Shown one piece after another: positions 34,972 to 63,258 of a stretch of DNA of 64,000 nucleotides. The stretch lies in assembly GCF_965638725.1 (NCBI RefSeq), contig NC_134982.1, positions 41,220,799 to 41,284,798 on the forward strand, given 5' to 3'. The position numbers were made by a program, and so were the translations under genes. The DNA comes from Aptenodytes patagonicus. Its lineage: Eukaryota; Chordata; Aves; Sphenisciformes; Spheniscidae. Below the pieces are notes generated by a model that did not search any database, was not told where the DNA came from, and saw only the letters and a list, made by a program, of their open reading frames with translations. The number at the start of each line of letters is the position of its first letter. Within the stretch, counting starts at the first letter, position 1.

Positions 34972-37574
34972 CCTACTCAGGGCTGCAGTCTAACTGGAAG
35001 GCACCCTGCTGTCCCTGAACATTCCCAGGATGTGCCCTGAGCTCTCAGGATCCAAGTGAGCATATTAAGAACATTGAAATGAAATCTGCAAAATCTTGTA
35101 TGCTAAGCACCGAGCTAACAATTGCAAAACAGTGAAGAGTAATGGGGCAACTAAACATAGCACAGGCTAGGGGCTAGCTTCCTGCACTTGCAGGGAATAG
35201 CCCGTGCAATCACTAGGCTCTGGAGTCATTCTGGCTCAATCTCTGGCACAAGGATGCTTTCTTGCGAGTGAAACAGGAGAAAAGGAGAAAGTGCCATCTA
35301 CAGAGCAGGCTGCTGTATTGGCATTTCCTAGAGAGAAAAGACGCTGGGAAAAGTCTGGTACCAGAGATTTGAAACTGGAGTCCGGCACAACAAAATCCAT
35401 TCACCACCAGGACCCTAGGACAGAAAAAGGGGAGCTCTGGCCTCATTGTTCACACAGTGTTAGTCACGCTCTGCAACGTTTACATGCTTAAGATGGTAGA
35501 GTTTAATCCTGAATCTGAGTTTGTTACTTTCAGTATAATTTAAACATATACTGGGTGACCTGGCTTTTGGCACTTGTAACAATCAAGTTTTAAGCAGGTC
35601 TACACATGCCCTAGTAGACATTTGGGTAGTGGGGTAACTTTGCTATTGGAAAAAATGTTTTCACAGAAACTTCAGATAGTTTCAGGCAAGACAGCAAGAA
35701 AGGGCATTTTTTTTTTATTCTGTAATTCTGAATACACACAGTGAAAGTGGAAGTTAAACGCCTATGTTGGTGGATTCAGCTACTGCTCCTTACTTTCTCT
35801 CAGCTAGGTGCAGCTGACACAGGAAAAGTATCCACTAATTCCTTGACCATCCAGCAGAGAGGTCTCAACTGAGTCACTTTGGATGGCCATATATTTGTTT
35901 GTAGACTAACCCTAGAAAGAGAAGCCAAACCAAAAAAGCAGTTTCAAGCAGCAAAGTCTCCTGCAGCCCTGCTGGGATGTAACCAAAGTTCACCATATGT
36001 GCAGAGACAGTACCATCACTTGAGATGTAGCATGAGCGATTCTGCTGTGTATCTTTGGCACATCACAAAACACCACAGAAATATAATGCTACATAAGTAA
36101 TAAAATATTGTTAGCAATACAGTGAAGAAAATTATCCTGATGATGTTGGGTTTTGTATTCATACTTCCCTGCAGTTAGCTTTCCTTGTTTCTTGCTGCGA
36201 GATTCCCATACTATTTTAGTTTTCCTGTGACTCTTAGGAGACAGAAAGAACTTACTCCACATTGCACAGTGGTAGCTAAAGTTAAGGTGATATTTGTCTT
36301 TTCTAGTGCAATGCTAGTGGTTGTCTGGGGGAGTATTGTTTGCCGCTGTACATTTATTTGTTGTAGTTTACTGAAATACAATGTGGGGACTGGATATACC
36401 ACTGCTATGCATGGAACCTGCCCTGCCTTACATTGTGTTGGAAATAAGATCCTTCCTGCACCTTCGTACTTGTTTTGTGTTAGGGAACAGAAAGGTGTAG
36501 TCTGAGGTATTCTTGATCCTGTTCACCCATGGTATGGAAAAGAAGGGATAGGTACGTGTAACCTCCTGTGACAGATGTCTCAGCTTTTGAAGCTGTGTTG
36601 TACTTACCTACAGGAGCAGTTTGTGAGAGGCAGGACCATCTCTCCCTCCGCCCCATTCTGTCACAGCTTATAAAGCCTGTGGCTTTCTCTTTAATCATAT
36701 CTCTGCATGTGATCTCTCATTATTGCGGTGTTTGGGCCATTACAGATGCTCCATGGTATGGTGTACTGCTGGATTCTTTGCAGAGCTGTTTGCTACCTGC
36801 ACTGAGGGAATAACAATTTACAATTTGTCCAAACATCTTTGCTTTGCAAAAATGTTTCCCAAATTATTCTGGATAAGGCTTTTCTACCTGAATATTACCA
36901 CATATCTATGCATTTATCCAGCAAAATGAAAATCATTACGCAGTTACTTTAAACAAGACACGTAAGACAGAAGGTATTATTTTTCCTTCCCAAATAGAGG
37001 CTCCTGAAAAAAACTTGCTTTGATGAGTTTGCAGTTTGCTTTTGCAGTACTTATGAAATATATTTAAAGCTGGCTTTCTGAACAAGCATTACATATTGTC
37101 ATGTTTGAGATGAGAGAATAAATGGACTATTTTGACATGCAAAATACCTATGGGTCAGACTATAAGATTCAGCGATGCTGCTTTTAAAAACAGAAACCAA
37201 CAGACTTATTCCCAAGCAGTTATACTACCAATTATTATATCTGAAAACCACACAAATGTTGGAAAGATTTTTTTTTTCACTGAATTTTCCCATGCACTAT
37301 TTCAGATGGCCTATTAAATTCTCTGTTCCTTTTAGATAGCCACAGCACAGCGAAGCTTGTACTATTGGCATTATTCCAAACATCGCATCAGCAAACGGCG
37401 TTCCCACAAATTCCCAGTTGATCTGAAACTCTACTAGCAGCCTTAGTTCTGTCAACTTTTATGGGATCAAATAGTAAGGATTTATCCTTTCCTAAGGTAG
37501 TTGCTCACATGGATGCAGGGCAATATCTTATGTTGTTGTGACCTCTGCTGGAAAAAATACCAAGGCACATGTAA

Positions 37575-37597
37575 TTTTTTTTTTTTTTTTTTTTTTT
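37575..37597 (+). repeat. Poly-T tract
   Basis: Uninterrupted T run of about 23 bases in the intergenic region. No adjacent element is recognised. Confidence 0.9.
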
Positions 37598-40500
37598 GAG
37601 GCAACTGGAAAGGAAAAGAAAAAGGCACTTTTTACTTCACTGTAAGCTTTAAAACCATTTCTTATTACGCATTCAGGTAATAGATTAATTAGTATCTGAT
37701 GGCACATATCAGTGTGAAACTAATGGTTAAGTACTCGCACACCTAGATGTTCCCTTCACTTTACTAGTAGCACTCAAAGATCCCAGTCAGATTTGGAGCG
37801 GCTCTGCAGTGGGAGCCTCACAAACAGATAAAAAGGCTAAGCTACCCCAAAGAGTTTACATGTAGCTTAGAACATGATGCAGTTAGTAAGTCTGACAAAG
37901 CAAAATAGCTGAAAATGAAGTGGTCAGGCTGACGAAGGCAATAGTAATAAAATTACGTTTTTCATGAGTTAACTTTAATTTAAATTCAGTAGTTATTAAA
38001 ATGAGTACACAAGGCATCCTTCTGTAGTCAGTGAACCATTTACTAAATCCATACTTAAATGCTGGATTATAATCTCTGTACCTATAGTTTGTAGTGATAG
38101 AGTGAATAAGGTAGAAGCTAAACTACAAGCGAGGTCTACAGTTATCAAAGAGAAATGGCAAAGAGCAGGATTTCAGGAAAGGGTTGAAGGTTGAGAGAAA
38201 GACAAGGAAGAATTCAGGGACACAATTTCATTAAGTTCAGATACTAACAAGAAAAATGTGACATATTTGTCTTTCTTCAGTTAAAGCTGATGAACTACTG
38301 AGATAAACTATCTCCTAGTTCAAACACTCTGGAATATAAAAATACAAAAGGGATTTTACCAACTTAATTTAGTTTGGCTTAGGGGCACCTTCTGATAAAG
38401 AAACAGGCTAAAGGTGGGATTCAAAGAGTTAATGAGTGCCTTTTAGAAAACATTAGAGTCATGTCGGAGATATCATATAATCTTTAAAAGTAAATCTATG
38501 CAGCCTGGGCTTGCTCAGGTAAAGGCCTAAATAACCCTATGTATAACCAGTGGCTTTTTTCCTAATGGTATTCTGCAAAACTGCAGCATGGAAGTGAATA
38601 TGGGAAGTATAAGGCAGTGAGGTAAACTCATACATTAAGTAAGCAAATAAAATTTTAGCCTCTGACTCAGTTAAATTCTGCTATGAACTATAAAGTGTTC
38701 TCTCAGTGGTTCATCAAAACAGGAATGAAATTCTGGATTCTGCCATGTGGGAATGACTTGGAAAAGATTGCAGACAAAAAAAAAACCTATCTAGATGTGG
38801 GGAAAAAAAGAAAAAAGTAATTTTGAATTTTCAGGGTTTCTTCATCAAAGTGCAGTCCAAAGGAAACTTCCTTTGTTGATTAAATCATACACATTGCATA
38901 CAAAAGAAGGAAAAAAAAAGACACCTACATGAAATTATGTAAACAAAACACTGAGCCCTGAGAGCTGATCCCACATGTAAAAGGACAATTTCTGATGTCA
39001 GAAAAAGACTGCCTGGCAGGGCTGCTCTTTCAACAACATCAGTTAAACACAGAGCATCTCCCCTCCTGCCTCAGGCGTGACATGACCATCCCAGCTTAGG
39101 GCCACTAGTGTAAATATGCATAGCCTAACACACAGAGATTGCCAGTCTCATGTTTCACAGAAAGCAGACGGATATGTAGCATGAACAGAGAGGAAACATG
39201 AACGTGCCTTCCCTGTTCCAGATATGGGGCTGAGTCACAGCATAAGGGAGTAGCAGCTGCAGGGCTGGGAAAGGGTGAGAAGCCTCTCGCCATGCTGCAA
39301 GTAGACAGTGTGGCTGTCTCAGAAAATACAGATCCTGCCTCTGCTGGGCTGGGGTGGTCCCACAGTGTGTGGCCGGACCACCTTGTCACTAGGGCAATGG
39401 GACTACAGCCAGGGCTGTCGCTAGAGCTGCACAACCACAACGCTGCACAGAGAAGGGAAAGCAATTTACTTCCCTGTTTTTGTTAGTATCTGTCTGCTCT
39501 TCGTTCTGCCTGCTGCATCCTTCCTCTAAATTGTCATTAAAAGGCTGGTGCAAAGGGAAACCAAACTGGAGACGAAGCAAAGGTTAGAGGCAGCTTTGTA
39601 CTGACAGTGATGTGTTTGTATTTTCACTGAACAAATCTGCCAGGAGACAGCCCAGCAATAAACAAAAGAATGTTCCTTGTGGCTTCCTTGTGGCTTAGTT
39701 TCTTTTAATTTAACTCACCATTCTTCCACAGATTAGTGAACAAAGCAGGAGAGAGAGCAGGATTTCCTATCTTGATGCCCTGTTTGCTGAATCAGATCAG
39801 GCTCCCTCTCTGATTTAAGGCAATCTTTAGAAGATGGGGGCCTGCAAGCTGATGGCCAGGATTCCCAATGCCATCAGCACCCTGATGTGGAGGGGATGGC
39901 TGGGCTAGGGGGCAACTGCCTTTACAACCTGCCTTAATCACAGGTGATTCAGAAAACTCATGGGAGACAATACTGAAGCAGGAGAGGAAATCAGATGTTA
40001 ACCCGTAATGTGCTTTGTGCTTTTTATTATAGCTGACATCCCATTTTTCTAAGCTGTCACAGAACCTAGGATACAGACTCTTCATAGGTATGTAGACAGA
40101 TAAATAAACAGTTAGATTTATTGCTAGTCTTGCCTGGTGATGAAAGTAACCTCATATCATACAGGCAGACGGTGGGCACTCAGTTTCTCTGAAAACTGCT
40201 ATTTATAGTAATTTGTCACCGTACACCAGAGTATCTCACTTCCAGTGCATGTTATGCCACTTTCCTCTGTGTGTGGAAATGACAGAATATTTGCTTTCCA
40301 CTGTGCAGCAAAGTTCATTTGGGGAGAGGAAATGCCAAGTGCCAAGGAGCTTATCTTAACAGAGAAAATCAGTGAGAGCACAATTTACGATCTGAGAATA
40401 CTGAACTGTATGATGCTAATCCAGCACATGAGAGCAGCAGTGGCACAGACAGAGTTGTCTGTCTGCTTTTGCATGGTAGGTAGGACTAAGGCTGATCTTG

Positions 40501-40845
40501 ACAAAAAGAAACTGCTTATTAAAAAAAAAAAAATACACTTCCATATTTTTAATCTAGCTGCAGTTGGAACATAAGCTGATTTACGGTCCACCAGCGCCAT
40601 TGCTATGTGTCAGAGACATGTCATCAGAGGTACTCGAAGGTGCCAGACTGGTGCTGTACAATGGTGACAAGAATATGCCTTTAGAACGGTATCAGAGATT
40701 TGAGAGATAACGAGGCTTACAAGGTGTTTGGAAAAATGTCCTCAATGTGTTAAATATGATTCCTTTAAATAAATGGATGCAACTTGTAGACTTTCTAAAA
40801 CCATCTTTTATGCAAGGTATCTGTGGAGCAGTCATTGCGTTATTT

Positions 40846-40867
40846 AAAAAAAAAAAAAAAAAAAAAA
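40846..40867 (+). repeat. Poly-A tract
   Basis: A run of about 22 bases. An AATAAA lies about 80 bases upstream, but the intervening sequence resembles no retrocopied gene or SINE I know. Confidence 0.9.
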
Positions 40868-42835
40868 GAAGGGAATGTTCTTGACAAAAAATAGTACAAC
40901 AGTGAGAATACATTTGCCTCATCCTTCTAGCAAAAAGGAAGAGAGGAAGAAAGGTAAAGGTTTTGAAATATCACATTTACCTTCAGCTAGCAAGAAATTA
41001 ATCCCATGTTGATTACAATGAAATTGTGCTTCATACTGTCACACTGTAAGGATAGAAATGTTACTTTATATAAGATATGTATTAGATTGATGAACCACTT
41101 ACCGGTGGATATTGGTGTTTTGCTGAATATTTGGCCTTTGTACTTTGAGAACTTCTGAAAGTATTTTAGAAGATTTTTTTCCCTACAATTATTACATAAC
41201 ACTTTTTCTCTTTCTTCTATTCATTTTTCCAGGTCTTTAAAAACATTTTATCAAGTGGAAAAACCAAGACTCATCCTTTATCAGAGATGCAAACTAATGG
41301 TTTTAATGGTCTGTTAGCCATTTGACTCTCTTTTGATTAGCTCGTTGTGTAAAAGTAGCTTTTAGTTTGTGGAGTCAATCACTTGGGATAAGCACAGGTA
41401 CAGTTTTGTAGGCAGAAAGTTCAAAATTTTAAATGAATAGTTTTCATGAGTAGAATTTATATTGAGTGAAAACTATTTGCTCTAAGAAATATGCAATTTC
41501 CCCAATATAACTGTTTTGTTTCCTGCTCCAGTATTTTGAGATAATGCGTTATAACTATTATTGACTACGGATTATATATTGGAATTTTTTTCTGATCTAA
41601 TTCCAAGAAAGAGAGCGAAAAAATGTTCTGGTTCTATTTTTTAGGAAGTTATTCACAATGGATTAAAAGTTTGAAATATTAAAATCTCTCCCCACAGCCA
41701 TGGACACCTGGCAAGGACACAGACAAAAGAGTCAAATGGTAAATGATGAACATAATTTACTGCAAACCTCATTAGTTATTGTATGATAGCAATGTGCACA
41801 TGACAAGAACGGTTTTAAGCAGAAAATCAGCCACAAGTTTTGAAAATTCTTCTTTCTTGTGCAATTTCAAAATTAAATAACCAATATTTTTCAAATTGTA
41901 CATAACCGTGACATTAACTGCACAGAGTAGTATGTACAAATACACAAAACATCTTCCAACAAAAAGTCAAGGACAAACACACACCCCCCTCAGTTAAAGT
42001 ATGCAATACTCTCTTTTTTTAGTATTTTGCTAACACTTCAGGAGATGTGGTTCACAGCTTTCTATGACTATGCACTGCAGCTGAGATGTTATGTCTCAAA
42101 GGAAAGAAAAAAATTCTGATGTGGTGTACAAGCTCTTTTCTTTAGATCTTCATGCTAAGCAGGATAAAAGAATCAGACCCCTGAAGTGCAGGTCAGTATA
42201 TTCAGGTATTCCCCAGACATGTAGGGAGCTGATATTTATTCCTACCTTGAATTATTATTAATGCCAAACATCTTTCAGCTCTTTACACTGGCCTAAAATC
42301 TTCTTATAGTGTAAATACAAGGAAATACTCCACTGAGATTGTTTATACCAAAATATGATACTGGTAGTACATTTGGGTCCTAACCTTAGCAACATTTCTA
42401 TTTGCAAGCTGTCAATAGGATCTGTAATTTATGACACAGTCTCCTCCCACAGCATTTAGGCAATAATACAAAAACTTACTGCAACAAAAATATCTTGGTT
42501 CTGTGGCTTTTGTTAACATAGACACGTGAATTCCTTGGATAACGTTGCTTTTTAGGGAAATGGCCACCTGTCATGTACACTATGTACACAGGAGCTGTAC
42601 GTAGGACTTTGTGGCTGCATGTGATGGAATATGCTCATGGAGAGACAGCTTCTTGCTTGTGGTACTGAGTGAAAGAAGCTAAACTAAAAGGGGACAGGAA
42701 AGAGGGGGACAAGGCTGTGACTTGTTTCCTTTGCTGAGACCAAGGGACTGCAGCTGGCTGGCACCAAGATGTGGCAGCCCTTGTTCAGAGCCCCTGCCCC
42801 CTTCCAAAGCAGTTACTGCAGCAGCCAAAGCCCTG

Positions 42836-42863
42836 CAGTTTCACACAGTCCAGTTTCACACAG
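42836..42863 (+). repeat. Short tandem duplication
   Basis: CAGTTTCACACAG occurs twice, 15 bases apart, in a GC-richer intergenic pocket. Confidence 0.8.
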
Positions 42864-45800
42864 GGAAATATTTCAGTGAGTATCTGACAAGCAACCATGC
42901 TGGCATTTGAGTCTCACAAACCATTACCATGGCATCCTAGTGACTCTGACCTAGTCTCCTTTCCCTTGTGCACAACCTTAGCATCACTGCATGAATCAGC
43001 CATGCGAGACAGAGCTCATCTGCCCACAGCTGTGGCCCAAGGAGCTGAGTCTCCCACCCCAGCACTGCAGGGCAGCATCACCGAGCTGTCAGAGGAAGCT
43101 CTTGGAGTCTCCTGCTGTGGCTTGCAAAGCCCTCTGCACTATGCCCCTCCGGAAGAAGTCTGCTGCTGAAATCATCCCCATGTTCTCTTGAGCCAGCAGG
43201 CTGAGCCACAGCTGGGCTACCAGGGAGTCACACCTTTCTGCCTCACTGTTTCCTCTGACACAATGCCTGGAAACACATTTATTTCCACCCACCAGGCAGA
43301 GCAATAAAAAGTGAAAAAGTTTCTCCCAGTGGTAGCTGATGCACCAAAGAGGTGTAGCAGTGTCTCTCCGTGGACTACTACAGCCTTCCTGTGCCAGAGG
43401 AATAAGAACTGCATCCTTTCCTTCACACTTACAAGATAGGCAGTGGGTGCTTATGGGTTTTGTCTCTCCAAACCATGCTATAGTTAGGTCCCACATCCAT
43501 AATGTAACCAATGAATTCTGTTTCCCGATTACTGGGTGATAACTAGGCTCCTGAATGCGTTAAGAGACACTAGCTGATCTGAAATAGATGAAGAAAGCAG
43601 AGAACTCACAGAAAAGTATACATTCCGTTATTAAGCTGAATTTAGTAACTTGAAGCACAGCTACCACTGTAAACATCAGATAAAGCAGAGTTTGCCACAA
43701 CCTTCTGTCATGACCCCCAGGTCATTCTTTAGTTTAGGGAAATACTGTTTTTCATAGCTTTTTTATAATCACTGGGCATGGGTGCTCCTCAGATTATAAT
43801 GACCTTTTTTACAGGAGGTAGGGGAATATTTTTTGTGTCAACATATCATTATAATTTTGGGGTTTTTTGTCCATTCAGTGATTTCAAGGAATTAATACAG
43901 ACTGGTTATGTGGCATGGACAACATAAAGCTCATAGTGAACTCATACAGCCTCATTTTTCAAAAAAGGATGAACAGAGCAGATGTGAACTGCTTCTGAAG
44001 TTAATCCCTAGCCATAATGAGTTTAATAGCCTGGTTTTTCACAGACGACTAGAAAGTGAAGCAAAGGATTCAGCACAGATAAAAACGGCACCTAATTTTC
44101 CAGTGGGCATTTTGTGGGTCTTTTTAAACAACGTAGAGTAATAAAATGATTCCTTGGATTTAAACCTCTATCAGCTTTACAACAGCTCTAAATTTCTGTA
44201 GTTCTCCATGGATGTTATTATTGCATGTATTATACTTGTTATTTTCAGGTCCTGGCTACCACAAATCTAGTGTTGAAAAGGTTATGTTTTAAAAGGCCTG
44301 TCTCTCACTTGCTGTGAATTCAGTCAAGTCTGGACTTTATTTTTGTCCTTTTGCTTCCTGTTCATCTGAGAGCACTGCACAGTCCTATGGTATGACTTTG
44401 TCATTGAGTAAAAATATTTAATTCAACAGCAGAAAAAAGGTTAATAGGAGAAGGGACATGTATTCAATAACCATCATTTTACAGTAATTATAATTTTCAC
44501 AGATCAGTGAGAAATTAAATCTTTAGCAGGGAATTAAAAATATTTTGAAGGTCCCTCTGTACCAGTACACTAATATAGTGAAGTGTACTTTTATTACACA
44601 GAAAATTATACGAAATGCTCAACCAAATGTTATGAAGATGGCATGTAAATTGTGCAGAGGAAGATATGGGACATGGCAAGATGCACTGAGCCCTGATTTC
44701 ACTGACAGTAATTGGATGATAGAGCTCTGAGGTATCCCTAGCACAATTTGCAGGTCTAGCAACATAGAAGAAAGAAAATAGTGTATGTGCCACCAATGAA
44801 AACAAAATATATTCTGTTTCTATAAGCAAGATCATTTGCCATGATTTGAATCACAGTAAGTATTATTCCTGCTGTCAAGAAGAAACCTGTTCAGCACAGT
44901 ACAGGACTCAAACAGAGGAGCAGCTGTGTGGGTAAGTGGATGGGGGCTGCTTGAGGTGCTTTTTCAAAAAAAGCAGAGACAAAAAATTTGAACTGAAAGA
45001 CTCAAAATACAGGAGGGATAGAGAAAGGCTGTACAGAAAGGAAATGTGACTTGAAATCTGATAATGCAAAATTATTGTAACAAACTCAAAATTACTTTTA
45101 CCAAGTAAACAGCATGTTTTCTTGAAGGTGGACTTAGTATAGAACATTGAAATGTGTAAGATCCCATCTTGTCTGCTACATTGATGTTATGTTATCAGTA
45201 AGATGACAGGCAATTAAATAGAACTAAGCTAGGAAGCTTTGAAAGCACAGCTTCATGAAACACAGTGATGAAAGACCTTTACTTAGAAGTACCAAAGAAT
45301 AAGAATAAATATTTCATTTTCAGTCACAGCAGTCTGATGCTGATCACAGGGCATGAGCAACATCTAGTCTTGTTATTGTTATTCATGTTGGCTGTTACAT
45401 GCTCATCACTGCATATACAGGTGCATTCTGAGAACACATTTATTGTTGAAAATCAATACAGCATACAGATCTAACAGAAAGTTCCTCAAAATAATTTCAG
45501 CTGGTGCATTCCTTGCTGTGTCTCTCTCCTCTTCATGACGTAAAGCAATCCCACAGAATGAAATACTAAGCATGTTAATAATGAGAAGCTGAGAAAGCCT
45601 TTAAAACCCACAGAAAAATTTCACTCCTAACAGAATAAGGAATCCTTATTAAGATCTGTGTATGTATCATAAACCTCCCTCTACATTTCAGGGAACCAGA
45701 CTGCATCAAAACCAGTTTACAACTCCAATTTATTCCAAAACCCCTTGAAAAATTCATATGGATCACCAAGCCATAAAGCGTCTTTAAAATCAGTTTCTTC

Positions 45801-47100
45801 ACTTGTTCTATAAATAATCTCCCTTCTTCTAAGGAATATCCAATGTTTTCTTACCATGAAATGTTAACAAACAGTGAGCTAAAATTTGTATGCAAACCAG
45901 TGTCTCATGACAAATCAATCCCAGCTTGTAGGAAAAAGTTTATCTTAAAAGCATGGAAGCACTAGAGCACCAGGGCCCATACTTAATTTCAATAAGACTA
46001 CTGACAATCTTATAAGTTTCTGGGTTAAAAACATACGCAGTTTAAAAATTAATCACATTAGAAGAAGATTTCCATTTAATAGACAGTTTAAATTACTGTA
46101 ATTTTTCCACATGTCTGAAGTCCATAGATTAGAAATCTTATCTGAGAAAGATGAAACAACTCACACTGCACTTAGCTGTACTTTCTCTAATTTAAAATAC
46201 AAGACTCACTGCTCCCCAAATGCAGACATGTCTTGGGATCCAGTCCTAACTCATTTGTTCTCTTCCTTATTAACAACAGGTTTCCAGTCTGTTAGCTAGA
46301 AAGACCCTCCCTTGTATTTACTGCAATACACTTATCTCTTGATTTAGTTATCGGTGCTTAGTGTTTACATGCAGAACAGCCATGCTGGTGCTCACTAAAG
46401 GTCTGATTAATCTAATATCTTATCTCCAGCTGATAGCAGATGCTTATGGAAGCAGTACAAGACTTGAGTCAAGTATAAAGTGAGCTTTCCCTTGGTTTAT
46501 TCTCCCAGGTTCTGGCAACTGATTTAAAGACTGCTAGAGCTGGAAATTGCATTTGGATTATTGTGTTTTATGGGGATACATAGTCCATGCTGGGTTTTTT
46601 TGTAAGCCTTTTTCAATAAGTTCCACAATTTAATTACATGGAGGTTGTTTTGTGATGTTACAGACTTGTTTTATACTGAGATATGGTTAAAGTTTTTCTA
46701 CTGTACAAAATGGACCTCTGTTATACAGAAGGCCCCCAAGGGAATTACATTGATTGTTTAGAAGACAGTCACTTGACTAATTTTGTTGTTATTAATCTTG
46801 TGAGTCTTAAAATAATTATCAAGGCCCAAATTCTGGACAAGGAAATAAAATCAGAACATAAAAATAAAGCTGTATCATTGGAATAAGTAACATCAGCTCG
46901 CACATGGGTTTGCATCTATCCTGTGTTTCCACAAGACCTATCAGACTAAAGACCTGTTCCACCCTGGACTGTATAGAGGTCAATACAAGTATACAATGAT
47001 AAATCCACAGAGCAGATTATACAGTACATATTCTTATGCAATAATTGTCTCTGTGCCATAACACAATCCTGGTGAGTACTTGGGAGAAATTATTGCATAA

Positions 47101-47824
47101 CTGTCTTACCTTTATTCCTCAAATATATTTTTCTGCACAGGAGATATTTCTTCACCACTTTGATTTTTTAAATTTATTTTTAGTCTTTCGGAATGTGATA
47201 AAACTATTATTAGCTAAAAGGGGTACTGTAATAGGAGTTAAATTTTCTTCATAGCAACAGGCAGAATATTGCTTTTCTTTTACCTTTTTAATACTTTCAT
47301 GAAGACTTTAGAGGTAATCATCCAGTTTTTTAAAAGATCCTAGTTTTCCCATGTACAATCTGAAATCTTTGGGTAAGCATCTGACCTGCAGAAGACAAGC
47401 TATATGCATTGTTTAAAAATAACTGACTCCCATACACTTTGTACGAAGCTATGTTTTCAGTGAACTGTGCTTCTAAGAAAAAGGGAAAGATATTAGGGAC
47501 ACACTTTCAAGCAAAATATCAATTGAATACAAAATTGTTTTCATTCTTCTAATAAATATCTTCCAATAAATATCCCTAAGTCTAGTAACCTATTGACACA
47601 GATAACACATTTTTGCAATGCCTTCAAATGCAAGACAACTTATGCAATGTTTTCTTCTGAAGTCTCCCATCCTGCAAAAAACGAAGTGCATGGGTAACTT
47701 CTATGCACGCGAAGATTTACAATGAAGGCAGAGGGGTTCTGCACTTGCAGGAGTGTGTTTGGGTTTAGGACCGCACTTCCATCCCTCAGTGTCCTTCATC
47801 ATATCACAATGTGCTTGAGGCTCC
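47101..47824 (-). other. TMC1: TMC1 3' UTR (approximate end)
   Basis: Sequence downstream of the TMC1 stop on the minus strand, AT-rich, up to the nearest candidate AATAAA. It contains two near-identical blocks with ATATTTATT (minus strand, plus coordinates 47547-47574), which look like AU-rich mRNA-stability elements. The extent is inferred. Confidence 0.4.
47111..47116 (-). terminator. TMC1: Candidate TMC1 polyadenylation signal
   Basis: On the minus strand the sequence is GAATAAAGG, a canonical AATAAA, about 710 bases after the TMC1 stop. A second AATAAA lies at 47173-47178. Which one is used, or whether a more distal site is used, cannot be told from sequence. Confidence 0.35.

Positions 47825-63258
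<15,434 letters not shown>

Larger units (their letters stand above)
34972..47100. other. Intergenic stretch, right part
   Basis: About 12 kb with no supported gene. It contains homopolymer runs (T at 37575-37597, A at 40846-40867), two regions with more GC than the surroundings (about 39000-39600 and 42700-43500) where open frames are longer but show no family resemblance, and short tandem duplications (CAGTTTCACACAG at 42836-42848 and 42851-42863; TTCCTTGTGGC near 39672-39694). The rest is AT-rich and unremarkable. Confidence 0.7.

Noticed and set aside
34737..34993. Small frames within the solo LTR as viral genes
   Set aside because: They arise from low-complexity ATT/T tracts and the GC-rich LTR end. 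A solo LTR has no internal coding region.
40504..40867. Retrocopied gene or SINE ending in the poly-A tract
   Set aside because: The sequence between the two A runs matches no gene or SINE I know, and no target-site duplication was seen.
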